DNA of 64,000 nucleotides. It comes from Clostridiales bacterium UBA1234. Its GTDB lineage: Bacteria > Bacillota > Clostridia > TANB77 > UBA1234. Of the stretch, positions 1 to 9,133 are shown piece by piece. Both the position numbers and the translations under genes were made by a program. Every line of letters begins with the position of its first letter. Position 1 is the first letter of the stretch. The notes under the pieces were generated by a model. The model was not told the DNA's origin. It did not search any database and saw only the letters and a program-made list of their open reading frames with translations. The stretch is taken from assembly GCA_002308995.1 (NCBI GenBank), contig DBWQ01000014.1, forward strand, positions 27,082 through 91,081. The letters are read 5' to 3'.

Positions 1-12
1 GGAGGAAATAAA

Positions 13-339
13 GTGAATATTACTTATGATGAAAAAAAACGATTACTCTGTATTGGCTTTGAGGGAGAAATAGATCATCATACATGTTTAGAAATGGCAA
101 AAAGAGTAGATGATGCTATCCATAAATATCTTCCTAGTACAGTGATTTTTGATTTTGCGAAAGTTTCGTTTATGGATAGTTCAGGGATTGGTATGCTTCT
201 TGGAAGATACAAAAAGCTTCTACGCATTGGTGCTACTGCTACCATACAGAATATTAGCGAAGACATCGAAAAGATTCTTGGAATGTCTGGAATTTTTAAG
301 ATTATCCCATTGCAGGAGGAGGTATATTTTTATGGATAA
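13..339 (+). CDS. spoIIAA: Anti-sigma F factor antagonist SpoIIAA
   Basis: A 108-residue STAS-domain protein of normal SpoIIAA length. The MDSSGIG motif (about residues 54-60) contains the serine that SpoIIAB phosphorylates in this family. Dephosphorylated SpoIIAA releases SigF from SpoIIAB in the forespore. The start is GTG at 13, with GGAGG at positions 1-5 at the window edge. The 3' end overlaps spoIIAB by 8 bases, and the order spoIIAA-spoIIAB-sigF is the classic sporulation operon. The operon promoter lies outside the window. Confidence 0.97.
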   Translation: MNITYDEKKRLLCIGFEGEIDHHTCLEMAKRVDDAIHKYLPSTVIFDFAKVSFMDSSGIGMLLGRYKKLLRIGATATIQNISEDIEKILGMSGIFKIIPLQEEVYFYG

Positions 340-754
340 TGAAATGAAGCTTGAAATAAAGAGTAAATCTTGTAATGAAGCCTTTGCAAGAATTGCAGTT
401 GCAGCTTTTGTTTCTCAGCTTGATCCAACTCTAGAAGAAATCGCTGATGTGAAAACCGCTGTATCAGAAGCGGTAACAAACAGTATTATTCATGGTTATG
501 AAAATCAAGATGGATTCATTCATATTCATTGCATACTTTCTGGTAGAGATATTGAAATAGAAGTAATTGATTATGGAAAAGGAATTGAAAACGTAGAAAT
601 GGCAAAACAACCTCTTTTTACGTCCTGCCCGAATTCAGATCGTAGTGGGATGGGTTTTACGATTATGGAGAATTTTATGGATGAAATGAAAGTGGAATCT
701 ATTTTAGGTATGGGGACAAAAGTACTCATGAAAAAAACTCTTAAGGAGGGGTAA
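332..754 (+). CDS. spoIIAB: Anti-sigma F factor / serine kinase SpoIIAB
   Basis: A 140-residue GHKL-type kinase. The N-box is SEAVTN (residues 45-50), the nucleotide-binding DYGKGI lies at 80-85, and the glycine-rich SGMGF at 105-109. The family binds SigF to silence it and phosphorylates SpoIIAA. The ATG at 332 follows an AGGAGG and gives the normal N-terminus; the reading frame stays open upstream, but that extension overlaps spoIIAA and has no homology. The stop codon abuts the ATG of sigF. Confidence 0.97.
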   Translation: MDNEMKLEIKSKSCNEAFARIAVAAFVSQLDPTLEEIADVKTAVSEAVTNSIIHGYENQDGFIHIHCILSGRDIEIEVIDYGKGIENVEMAKQPLFTSCPNSDRSGMGFTIMENFMDEMKVESILGMGTKVLMKKTLKEG

Positions 755-1460
755 ATGTACGAGCAAATTCTAAAAGCTCAAAATCGGTGATGCGAAAGAA
801 ATGGCTGAATTAATCCATCAAAATTCAAGATTAATTTGGAACATTGTTAAAAGATTTATTGGAAGAGGAGTTGAAACTGAAGATTTATTTCAAATTGGCG
901 TTCTTGGCTTTATCAAAGCAATTAAACGCTTTGATATTCATCTAAAACTACAGTTGTCCACCTATGCTGTGTCAATGATGATGGGGGAGCTTAAGCGATA
1001 TCTACGTGATGATGGCATGATAAAAGTAAGTAGAAGTCTAAAGGAGATTAGTACCAAAATTAAGGAAACCAAAGAGTATCATTTCAAGCAGTATGGTATA
1101 GAACTCTCCAACACTATGCTATCTCAAATGCTGAATATTAGTTATGAAGATATTATTTTAGCGTTAGAAGCGACATCAGTGGTAGATTCATTAGAAAGGG
1201 TTTCTGATACAGAAAATAGTTCTTTTTCTTTACAAGATACCATAGCAGAAAAAAGAAATGATTATGAAGCACTTATAAACCAAATGACAATTCAAAAGGC
1301 ACTTAAGGTATTAAATGACAGAGAAAGAAAGATTATGATTTATCGTTACTATAAAGAACTAACACAAGCAAAGATTGCTAAAATGATTGGAATATCACAA
1401 GTTCAAGTGTCTAGAATTGAGAAAAGGGCCCTACAAAAACTAAAACTTGTTATCTCTTAA
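755..1460 (+). CDS. sigF: Sporulation sigma factor SigF, needs +1 shift at a CGG codon
   Basis: Forespore sigma factor of the sigma-70 family. Region 2 is visible (ETEDLFQIGVLGFIKAIKRF) and region 4 has the helix-turn-helix (IAKMIGISQVQVSRIEKRAL). The natural start is ATG 755, directly after the spoIIAB stop and behind AAGGAGG (743-749). That frame reads ten codons, then AAT-CGG-TGA and stops. Skipping the C at 785 gives the family-like GDAKEMAEL and a 234-residue protein. Initiation at the internal ATG 801 would give 219 residues but lacks a convincing ribosome-binding site and loses the conserved GD segment. Either reading leaves the DNA-binding regions intact. Confidence 0.9.
785..788 (+). 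other. Recoding site 1: CGG-T in sigF
   Basis: Zero frame reads AAT CGG TGA, codon 11 followed at once by a stop. The +1 frame reads GGT GAT GCG, matching the conserved Gly-Asp of sporulation sigma factors. One extra C explains the frame change. Confidence 0.8.
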
Positions 1461-1525
1461 TCCTTAACCTTCATATTTTTTTCTGGATTTCATATATATA
1501 TTACTGTTAAAGGAGGATGTTTTTC

Positions 1526-1817
1526 ATGGCGTATGAGGAAAATAGTACCACGAAAATGCAAAATGTTTTTTTAGAAAATCGAAATCTTTTAAAAGTATCA
1601 GGCGTTTTGGATGTTTTAAATTTTGATGAGCAGATGGTCACTTTAGATACAGAACTTCGGTATTTTAATTGTAAAAGGGGAAGATTTAAGACTCAATCAA
1701 TTTAATTTAGAAAACACACAGCTAAATGTGGAGGGTGAGATAAACTCCATGGTATATGACGATCGATCTCACCAAGGGAAAAACAAAGAGAGTGTTTTAT
1801 CGAGAATTTTTAAATAG
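1526..1817 (+). CDS. yabP: Sporulation protein YabP, needs +1 shift at a CGG codon
   Basis: YabP-family spore protein. The start ATG 1526 is placed about 9 bases after AGGAGG (1511-1516); ATG 1517 is too close to it. The zero frame stops after about 60 residues. Skipping the C at 1658 changes a meaningless tail to LGILIVKGEDLRLNQFNLE, the family C-terminal half, and gives 96 residues, the normal length. It is followed after 16 bases by yabQ and then divIC, the usual clostridial arrangement, which supports the assignment. The zero-frame product alone would lack half the domain. Confidence 0.88.
1658..1661 (+). other. Recoding site 2: CGG-T in yabP
   Basis: Zero frame reads CTT CGG TAT; the +1 frame reads CTT then GGT ATT TTA, restoring the LGIL segment of YabP. 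CGG is codon 45. Confidence 0.8.
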
Positions 1818-1833
1818 GAAGTGATAAAAAATA

Positions 1834-2232
1834 GTGATTGCAGAACAAGTAAAGGTGTTTTTATACTCCATAGGGCTTGGTGCCTTGTATATCCTTCTAT
1901 TTGATATATTTCGCCTAATGAGAAGAAAAAAGAAAACGCGTGATGGAATAGTATACCTTCAAGATGTCCTTTATGTAGGAATTATTGCTATGATGATTAT
2001 CATCAGTACATTTATGATGAACCATGGTGAACTTAGGGGCTATATGGTAATTGGATATTTTTTAGGAGGAATCCTTTATCTATTATTTTTTAGTCATTTA
2101 TTCTATCATAAAGGATGTTGGTTGCTTGATACTCTTGAAGGAAAAATTAAAACTGTTGGCCAACGTATCAAAATATTATGGAAAAAGCTAAAAAAATCCA
2201 AGAAAAATAATCAAAATCAAGCAGGATTTTAA
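1834..2232 (+). CDS. yabQ: Spore cortex biosynthesis protein YabQ
   Basis: A 132-residue membrane protein with an N-terminal hydrophobic segment, the short polar stretch RLMRRKKKTRDG and two further hydrophobic segments, matching YabQ. In Bacillus YabQ is needed for cortex formation and sits in the outer forespore membrane. The start is GTG 1834 behind AGGAAG. The Lys-rich C-terminus is cytosolic by the positive-inside rule. It lies in the yabP-yabQ-divIC cluster. Confidence 0.9.
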   Translation: MIAEQVKVFLYSIGLGALYILLFDIFRLMRRKKKTRDGIVYLQDVLYVGIIAMMIIISTFMMNHGELRGYMVIGYFLGGILYLLFFSHLFYHKGCWLLDTLEGKIKTVGQRIKILWKKLKKSKKNNQNQAGF

Positions 2233-2294
2233 ACATGCTTGTAGAATTTAATTATTAGAGTAGAAGATACAAAAGATAAAAGGATGATGAGAAT

Positions 2295-2573
2295 ATGAAG
2301 TCTTTCTTAAAAAAGTTATTCTATACCATGATTTTTGTTGGTCTTTTTGGGTATGGTTTTTATACACTTGCTGAGCAGCAAGTTGAAATTAATGCCCTTA
2401 AGAGTGAAAAAGATAAATATGTAACCATGTGTGAGAATGAAGAGATGAAACATGAACAATTGTTAGAAACAAAAGAAAAGCTTCATTCTGACAGTTATAT
2501 TGAGGAAGTGGCTCGTGAAAAACTTGGCTTAGTGATGCCTTATGAGACAATTTTTGTAGATGCTAGTATTTAA
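2295..2573 (+). CDS. divIC: Septum formation initiator, DivIC/FtsB family
   Basis: A 92-residue bitopic protein: a short basic cytosolic N-terminus, one membrane helix (about residues 8-26), a coiled coil (about 27-62) and the C-terminal motif EEVAREKLGLVMPYE typical of DivIC/FtsB. It acts with FtsL and DivIB at the division septum. It follows yabQ and ends at a strong terminator. Confidence 0.93.
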   Translation: MKSFLKKLFYTMIFVGLFGYGFYTLAEQQVEINALKSEKDKYVTMCENEEMKHEQLLETKEKLHSDSYIEEVAREKLGLVMPYETIFVDASI

Positions 2574-2597
2574 AGACAGGGTTTCCTGTCTTTTTTC
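2572..2597 (+). terminator. Rho-independent terminator after divIC
   Basis: Hairpin AGACAGG / CCTGTCT followed by a run of T. Confidence 0.9.
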
Positions 2598-2633
2598 TTT
2601 CATAAAAAACAAACATTTTTTCACTTAAACCTA

Positions 2634-2662
2634 TTGACTATTGATTCTAAATAAGGTAGAAT
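2634..2662 (+). promoter_or_regulatory. Promoter upstream of rho
   Basis: TTGACT at 2634-2639 and TAGAAT at 2657-2662 with a 17-base spacer. The leader to the rho ATG is about 120 bases, T-rich, with no element I recognise. Confidence 0.7.
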
Positions 2663-2785
2663 CATCATACTTAAGATAATGGGATTCTAAACATATCTAT
2701 AGTTTTATCTTATTTTCAGAATTTTTTTGTTTCTTTAACGGTTTTCGTTAGTATTTCCAGGGGTTTTATATAGAAAGGAGTCATT

Positions 2786-4084
2786 ATGGGAGAAGAATTA
2801 AAATCACTCACTTTGGCTGATTTACGCGATTTGGCTAAACAAAAGGAAATCAAAAGTATTAGTAAAATGAATAAAGAAGAGTTAATAGAAGCTATTCTCG
2901 CCATCTCAAAGCCTAAAAAGGAAACAGTAGAGGTAAGAGATGCGCATTTAGCACAAAATCAGGCTGAACCATTACAACCAGGGGATTATACCGTTGAGGG
3001 TGTTCTAGAAGTACTTCCAGATGGTTTTGGATTCTTACGTGGAGAAAACTATCTTTCAACCCCAAAGGATATCTATGTTTCTCCTGTTCAAATTAAAAGG
3101 TTTCGTTTGGGCACAGGCGATAAAATTAATGGTATCGCACGCTCTCCTAAGGATGGAGATAAGTTTTCTGCTTTAATCTATTTAAGCTCTATTAATGGAG
3201 GTACCCCAGAGCAAGCCATTAAACGTAAAAGTTTTGATGATTTAACACCGATTTATCCTAACCGACGCATTCACTTAGAAACAACAGAAAAAGAATATTC
3301 TATGCGTATCATAGACTTAATGGCACCAATTGGTTTTGGGCAAAGAGGTATGATTGTAGCAGCTCCTAAAGTTGGTAAGACCACCCTATTAAAAAAGCTT
3401 GCCAATAGTATCACTACCAATCATCCTAATACGGAATTAATTGTGTTACTAATCGATGAACGTCCTGAAGAAGTTACAGATATGAAACGCTCTATCAGAG
3501 GTGATGTGATTTATTCTACGTTTGACGAGCTTCCAGAGCATCATGTTAAGGTGGCTGAAATTGTGCTAGAACGCGCCAAAAGATTGGTTGAGCAGAAAAA
3601 AGACGTTGTCATTTTATTAGATAGTATTACAAGGCTTGCGAGAGCCTATAACCTTGTAATTCCCTCTTCAGGGAGAACCCTATCTGGTGGATTTGATCCA
3701 GCTGCGCTTCATAAACCTAAAAGGTTCTTCGGCGCTGCTCGTAATATCGAAGAGGGAGGTAGCCTTACCATTTTAGCAACAGGTCTTATTGAAACGGGTA
3801 GCAGAATGGATGATGTCATTTTTGAAGAGTTTAAAGGAACAGGTAATATGGAGGTTTATCTAGATCGTAAACTGTCTGAAAAACGTATTTTCCCTGCTAT
3901 TGACATTAATAAATCAGGAACTCGTAAAGAGGATTTATTACAAGATAAAAAAGAATTAGATACCGCATGGAAAATTCGTACTGCTTTAAATGAGGGAAAT
4001 GTCCAAGTACTTACGGAAAACTTTATTAAATCTATTGTTGCCACAAAGAGTAACAAAGAGTTTATAGAGCGTTTTAAGTTATAA
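2786..4084 (+). CDS. rho: Transcription termination factor Rho
   Basis: A 432-residue RecA-type hexameric helicase. An N-terminal SAP-like segment ([18 protein letters not shown]) precedes the OB-fold RNA-binding domain (about 66-140, with DGFGFLR). Walker A is APKVGKTT (193-200) and Walker [10 protein letters not shown] (221-229); the [13 protein letters not shown] segment and the Q/R-loop region follow. It terminates untranslated transcripts. It is a monocistronic unit with its own promoter and a good AGAAAGGAG site. Confidence 0.97.
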   Translation: MGEELKSLTLADLRDLAKQKEIKSISKMNKEELIEAILAISKPKKETVEVRDAHLAQNQAEPLQPGDYTVEGVLEVLPDGFGFLRGENYLSTPKDIYVSPVQIKRFRLGTGDKINGIARSPKDGDKFSALIYLSSINGGTPEQAIKRKSFDDLTPIYPNRRIHLETTEKEYSMRIIDLMAPIGFGQRGMIVAAPKVGKTTLLKKLANSITTNHPNTELIVLLIDERPEEVTDMKRSIRGDVIYSTFDELPEHHVKVAEIVLERAKRLVEQKKDVVILLDSITRLARAYNLVIPSSGRTLSGGFDPAALHKPKRFFGAARNIEEGGSLTILATGLIETGSRMDDVIFEEFKGTGNMEVYLDRKLSEKRIFPAIDINKSGTRKEDLLQDKKELDTAWKIRTALNEGNVQVLTENFIKSIVATKSNKEFIERFKL

Positions 4085-4106
4085 TACCAATTTCTGTAAA
4101 TTTTAA

Positions 4107-4134
4107 AAAGGGGATGCTAGCGCATTCCCTTTAT
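4107..4134 (+). terminator. Possible terminator hairpin after rho
   Basis: Stem AAGGGGATGC / GCATTCCCTTT; the T-run after it is weak. Confidence 0.5.
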
Positions 4135-4216
4135 GTTAAGTTGTTGATTTTTTACCTTTTCTACTTGTTAGAAGAGGTAAATTGTGATATAGTACAACTC
4201 GATAGGAGGGCTTAAA

Positions 4217-4951
4217 ATGGGTGAAAAAATCATTACCTTACGAAACGAGAGCGTACCTATGGTCGTTAGGAGTTATAAGACGAGTCGCAATATCAAAGCA
4301 TATTACAAGGGAAATGTACTTTATATTAGCAAACCAAAATATGTATCAAAACGAGAAATAGAGAGTTTCATCAAAAAATATGAAGACTTTTTATATGATG
4401 AATATCGTAAAATTAAATCTGAAAAGAATACAGGTGTAAAAAAATGGAAAACAGGGGAACATATTTGTTATAAAGGCAAAGATTACTCCATTTTTGCTTG
4501 TAGAAATACAGAAAATGTAGCAGAAATCAAAGTAGATGACAAAAATAAGTTTTTCTATATTAACACACCATGGGGCATGGAAGAAGAAGCTAGAGTTGAG
4601 CTAGTTCTTAAGCTAATCAAGAGCTTATTTAAAACGAATACAGAAGCAATGCTTGCACAAAGACTTCCTTATTGGAGTGAACTAACGGGGATTGACTACC
4701 AAAAGTTTCGTGTTCACGATGCTACCTCTAGATATGGCAGTTGTGTGAAATCCAAAAAGTCACTAAATTTTACATCAAGGCTTATTATGCTTCCAGAGGA
4801 TAAAGTAGATGCTATTATTGTGCACGAACTTTGTCATATTGAACAAGCAAATCATAGTAGCAAGTTTTATGAACTTGTAGAAAAATATATTCCAAACTAT
4901 AGAGAAATTGACAAATGGCTAAAGAGAAACGGTAATATTCTTATTATATAA
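4217..4951 (+). CDS. YgjP-like (DUF45) zinc metallopeptidase
   Basis: A 244-residue protein with HELCH at residues 203-207 and a further His at 213, the zinc-binding and catalytic pattern of the M48-related YgjP/DUF45 family. The preceding RYGSC (172-176) is also typical of the family. Physiological substrates are unknown. It has a clear AGGAGG ribosome-binding site and is followed within 11 bases by the YibE/F gene, so the two are probably cotranscribed. Confidence 0.85.
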   Translation: MGEKIITLRNESVPMVVRSYKTSRNIKAYYKGNVLYISKPKYVSKREIESFIKKYEDFLYDEYRKIKSEKNTGVKKWKTGEHICYKGKDYSIFACRNTENVAEIKVDDKNKFFYINTPWGMEEEARVELVLKLIKSLFKTNTEAMLAQRLPYWSELTGIDYQKFRVHDATSRYGSCVKSKKSLNFTSRLIMLPEDKVDAIIVHELCHIEQANHSSKFYELVEKYIPNYREIDKWLKRNGNILII

Positions 4952-4961
4952 GGGTGATTAT

Positions 4962-6200
4962 ATGAGAGTAAAAAAGAATACACTTATCTATATAGTAACG
5001 ATATTTCTTTCGTTACTATATATTTTTATCGCAAATAAGCTAATATTAAAAGGTGAAAGCTTTTTTCATGAAGGAGACACTGCAAGTTTATTCTATGCCA
5101 AAGTACTTTCTGTAGGTGAAACACAAAAATCTCCTTATGGTGATCAAGAAACTCCTTTTAAAGCAGAGATTTTAAAAGGAGAGTATCAAGGAAAAATTGT
5201 AAATGCTGTGCAGCAATTGGATGCGTATCTAAGTGTCAATCAACGACAGCTAAAAGTGAATGATAAACTGTACCTACATAAACATGAAGATGCAAGTAAT
5301 ACAACGGTAACATGGTATTTCGATTCCTATGATAGAATCTCTGGTCTTACCATTTTAGCTCTGTTATTTGTTGTTTTTATTGTATTATTTGGAAAGCGAA
5401 AAGGTGTTAATACCATTGTAGCTCTTATTTTTACTTGTATGGCTATTTTTATGGTATATATTCCTGCTATTTTGAAAGGATATAATATTTACTTTTGGTC
5501 AATTATAACGTGTATCTTTATTTGTTATAATACGTTACTGATTGTTCAAGGAACTACGAAGAAAAGCATCGTAGCGATTGTAGGAACTCTTTCTGGCACA
5601 GCTGTTTCTGGTATTTTAACACTTATCATGTCAAAAGTGCTTTCCCTTACAGGTATGCTTGAAGAGGAGTCATTTTATTTATATTCCTTAAACGAAGAGC
5701 ATCCAATTGATTTAAGGGCTATCATTTTTGGTGCGATTATTGTGGGTGCTATTGGAGCGATTATGGATGTTGCTATCGATATTGCCTCTTCTTTAAATGA
5801 AGTAGTGAAGGCTCTCGAAAAACCGAACCGAAAAAGAGTCATTGAATCTGGATTTGAAATTGGTAGAGATATTATAGGAACTATGTCAAATACGCTAGTG
5901 CTTGCCTATATTGGAGGCTCTTTATCTTGTACACTACTTTCCATTGTTTATAGTGGAACGTTAACTAATTTATTAAATAGAGAAATGATTGTTACAGAGT
6001 TATTACAAGCTTTAGTAGGTAGTTTAGGTATTTTTGCAACCATTCCACTAACCACCTATATTAGTGCCACCATTTATTTAAGGGATGCGAAAAAGAAACA
6101 AATAGAATCAACAAAACCTAAAAAAGAAAAAATAACCAAAGATACATTTAGGGAAGATCCATTCGAGAAAAAAGTGTTATTCCGCAATAGACCTTGGTAA
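4962..6200 (+). CDS. YibE/F family membrane protein
   Basis: A 412-residue polytopic membrane protein of the YibE/YibF family. It has an N-terminal membrane helix, an extracytoplasmic beta-rich domain (about residues 40-125), then about seven membrane helices. The loop DVAIDIASSLNEV and the segment TLVLAYIGGSL are characteristic. Function is not established; exporter-like roles have been proposed. The C-terminus is Lys-rich. It ends at a symmetric terminator shared with the minus-strand genes. Confidence 0.85.
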   Translation: MRVKKNTLIYIVTIFLSLLYIFIANKLILKGESFFHEGDTASLFYAKVLSVGETQKSPYGDQETPFKAEILKGEYQGKIVNAVQQLDAYLSVNQRQLKVNDKLYLHKHEDASNTTVTWYFDSYDRISGLTILALLFVVFIVLFGKRKGVNTIVALIFTCMAIFMVYIPAILKGYNIYFWSIITCIFICYNTLLIVQGTTKKSIVAIVGTLSGTAVSGILTLIMSKVLSLTGMLEEESFYLYSLNEEHPIDLRAIIFGAIIVGAIGAIMDVAIDIASSLNEVVKALEKPNRKRVIESGFEIGRDIIGTMSNTLVLAYIGGSLSCTLLSIVYSGTLTNLLNREMIVTELLQALVGSLGIFATIPLTTYISATIYLRDAKKKQIESTKPKKEKITKDTFREDPFEKKVLFRNRPW

Positions 6201-6205
6201 TAAGA

Positions 6206-6243
6206 GAAAACCCCGCATTAATTAACTTAATGTGGGGTTTTTT
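6206..6243. terminator. Bidirectional terminator
   Basis: Stem AAAACCCCGCATTAA / TTAATGTGGGGTTTT with A and T runs on the two sides. It serves the YibE/F gene and the convergent accessory pair. Confidence 0.9.
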
Positions 6244-6256
6244 GATTATCAATCAA

Positions 6257-6598
6257 TTATCGCTCTATTTCTTCAGAAGAGATAGTTTCTCTCAAGCAGA
6301 TTTCTTTTTCATCAAAATTAGGGGTAGACTTTAATTTCGCTTTAAATCTTGTAATCAGCACACCCTTTATTTCTTCTTCCACAACAAAATCATGCATTTT
6401 TAAGTAATTTAGGTAGTCACGGATGTAGTACTGAGGAGCCTCAAATTTGGGAACATAGAAAATGGTTTTCCGCCCAACAATCATGAGTAGCTTATTTCCT
6501 TTGATATCGCCCTTAATGATGATAGGCTTTTGAGTTTTTTCTCTGAGTGAAATCAGATATTCGGTTCGGTCATACAGTCGAAGTGATTTTAGACTCAT
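6257..6598 (-). CDS. Hypothetical protein (accessory class)
   Basis: A 113-residue protein I do not recognise. It is mixed alpha/beta with no signal peptide or membrane helix. It is preceded by AAAGGAG and lies 14 bases downstream of another small minus-strand gene, so they form a two-gene unit. It contains an in-frame CGG (6472-6470, context GGG CGG AAA) that must be read in frame to give the full ORF, unlike CGG in the host-type genes. Confidence 0.7.
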   Translation of the reverse strand: MSLKSLRLYDRTEYLISLREKTQKPIIIKGDIKGNKLLMIVGRKTIFYVPKFEAPQYYIRDYLNYLKMHDFVVEEEIKGVLITRFKAKLKSTPNFDEKEICLRETISSEEIER

Positions 6599-6612
6599 TT
6601 GATTCTCCTTTT

Positions 6613-6900
6613 TTACGGTCGTTTGTAGATGAGGTGGAACGTTGTATTAGGGGCACATCGAAATGGGGTATTGACAGTAAAAATGTGTTTGGAAATGCAC
6701 TCCATATAGACGGCATTGGCGGTGAACTGGTCCACATTCTCATATTTTTTATTGAGGCTCATCTTGCTAGAGGCAAAAGTTAAATGGCCATCACCGGCAT
6801 ACGTAATGATGAAATATTGCCGGTGTTTGAGTGTTGCTAGCGCGGTGTTGATGTGATTCATAAGTTCCGTAAATAAGTCCGTTCTTTTGTTGTCTTCCAT
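6613..6900 (-). CDS. Hypothetical protein (accessory class)
   Basis: A 95-residue soluble protein with no family that I recognise. It has an AAGGAG ribosome-binding site and its own consensus promoter. It contains an in-frame CGG (6822-6820, CAC CGG CAA). With its partner it forms a small unit between YibE/F and the 7-9 kb gene, separated from both by a terminator or a divergent promoter. Confidence 0.7.
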   Translation of the reverse strand: MEDNKRTDLFTELMNHINTALATLKHRQYFIITYAGDGHLTFASSKMSLNKKYENVDQFTANAVYMECISKHIFTVNTPFRCAPNTTFHLIYKRP

Positions 6901-6935
6901 AAATAAGACTCCTTTTTAGTATGATATTAGGCGTT

Positions 6936-6964
6936 ATTATATCAAAAAAACGCATTCTAGTCAA
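6936..6964 (-). promoter_or_regulatory. Promoter of the 6.3-6.9 kb accessory pair
   Basis: On the minus strand TTGACT (6964-6959), a 17-base spacer, then TATAAT (6941-6936), about 35 bases before the start codon. Confidence 0.8.
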
Positions 6965-7084
6965 CATAATTCTAAGAAGAACTATGGAAATCAGAATGTT
7001 TACAAGAGAAATATGCAAGAATCTTGTACAGTTTTCCTATTTTGTATATAATAAAAATATTAAAAGATGAAAAGAGAGGATACT

Positions 7085-9122
7085 ATGGAATTAAGTGAAT
7101 TTGAAGCGGAACTTGCAAGAGTCCCTGGAAGAAAGATTACTCCAAAGGATTATGATAGCATTAAAAGAAATATGAAATATGCAACTAATTTATTTTTGGC
7201 TAGTGGAGGAACGTTAAGTGGTAGTTTAGACGCTCATTTATCACAAACAGTTGCCAATATTTTTTACAATTTTGTCATGGGAAATGATGAATTTGATGGA
7301 ATTGATAAGCCTACCATAACGGACATGCTCACAGTTTTAGATATAGAGCGTGATGCGGAGATGATTAAAAAAGATAAGTCCTATCCTTATGCTTCTCATC
7401 ATGAGACTTTTTCTCATATGGAAGAAGAGAAAGAAACAGAAGTGGAAAGGTTCCAAGATACGATTTATAGCTATATGGCATCAGAAACGGCAAAAGCATT
7501 ATGTAAAAAAAGCAATCACTTTCAAAGAAAATATGAATCATATGTCCAAGAACATTATCCTGAACTTTCTCAAGCATCCAAAACAACTTCTACTCATAAT
7601 GTAGAAGAAGTTTTAGAATTAATGAAGAATAATGAAAGTGTTTTACCAACAACACAATACGAATCTTATTCCTCATCTATTCCCGATAAAAAAAGAGATA
7701 AACTATGTGCTAAGGCTTTGGATGAACTATATCAAAGCGATATTTCAGTTCGCAGTGAGGTAGAAGCGCAATATAATGAAATATTAAAAATAACAGAAAA
7801 CACTTATACGAAGAATATTAGAAAAGATCTTGTCAATCGTATTATTAATACGATTATTATCCTCACTGAAACGGGATATTTAGATGATATGATTGTGGAG
7901 AATAATCAGCGAGCAAAAACGCTCAAACTATTTCCGACGTTATTAGTCGGACGTAAAGGAAATAACTGCGAATCACTTTTGCCAGAGGAACTAAAAAAAC
8001 ATCCGAATGCAGATCCTAATTCTTTACCAGATACAGTAAGACTGTTATTAAACCCGAACTGGAAAAATAAATCTTCAAAAGAGCAAGCATTAGCATCACT
8101 AGAAAAAATATGCTTTCCTGTAGAAGAATTAACAAATGAAGCTTATTATGCCGATTTTTCTATGCTTGAACTAGCAGCGTATTCGGCCCATTTTGTGAAT
8201 CGTCTTGAAAAGATTTTAAGTGGAATTTATCGAGGTGCTTTTTTACATGACAAACTTGGTACATTATATGATAGCATCGAAAATGGTGAAATATCTGTAA
8301 AAGCTCAGGACCAAATTCGGAAGAGCTTCTAGACAGCTTGACTTTGCGCTTGACTTATCGAAGGAAGAATTCCAAAGATTCTATGAATTAACGGGTATTC
8401 AAGTATCAGAAGAAGAAGCTAGAAAACTAAATGAACAATTTGATAGAGAAAAAATGGGACAATTACCTGCCCCAAAAGCTAAAAAATATAGTGATGTGTA
8501 CAAAAGATATTATGATGTATATTTAAAAGAATCTGACCATAGTTTAGCAGAAGATTATATTTATGCATTTCGCGTTCGTAACACAACGCAAGCACTGTAT
8601 GTGATTAAAGATAATTCTTTGGAATTTCTCATGAAAGCACTAAGTCTTGCTGACAAAAACAAAATTAATTTTGGTATGATTAGAGAAGATCAAAAGAAGA
8701 AAAATGAATATGGAGAATCTCAAACATTAATTGCGATTGATTTAGAAAGCACACCACCAATGTTGTTTCATGGAAACGAAAGTAAAGTGAAAGCTTCCAT
8801 CGATAAATATTTTGCAGGAAAAACATTCCCATTATTCTTAAGACCAGAAGATTTACAAATAGGTGCTAACTTTATGACCACTCCTCTTGCACATCGTTTT
8901 ACAAAAGGAGCTAAGCAATACATTGCAGAAGCAGTTAAAACACTAGATGAGAAAGTTCCTATTTTTCAATATTTAAGGCATTTACACTGGTGTAATCATC
9001 CAAATCAAAGCCCTTTAAATAGTAAAAAAGAAGAAGTGAAAGCCTTAGGGCCTAAAAAACCAAAAGAGAATGGTAAATCAAAATCGTCCAAACGTAATCA
9101 ACCAAGTGTGTTAGACGATTAG
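7085..9122 (+). CDS. Unknown 678-residue protein, needs +1 shift at a CGG codon
   Basis: The start ATG 7085 follows AGAGAGGA. The zero frame runs 411 sense codons to ATT-CGG, then ends a few codons later at TAG. Skipping the C at 8318 opens a continuous frame (GRASRQLDFALDLSKEEF...) to 9122. No start codon with a ribosome-binding site precedes the second half closely; the first downstream ATG (8454) leaves about 130 coding-looking bases untranslated. Charged, helix-rich, no signal peptide or membrane helix. The C-terminus is a Lys/Pro/Ser-rich tail. I do not recognise the family. AT-rich codon use matches the housekeeping genes. It ends 11 bases before uvrC. Confidence 0.75.
8318..8321 (+). 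other. Recoding site 3: CGG-A in the 7-9 kb gene
   Basis: Zero frame reads CAA ATT CGG AAG AGC TTC TAG; the +1 frame reads ATT then GGA AGA GCT TCT and stays open for another 267 codons. CGG is codon 412. Confidence 0.78.
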
Positions 9123-9133
9123 AAAGGAGCATT

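Noticed and set aside
149..331. Upstream extension of SpoIIAB
   Set aside because: It overlaps spoIIAA in another frame; ATG 332 has AGGAGG and gives the family length.
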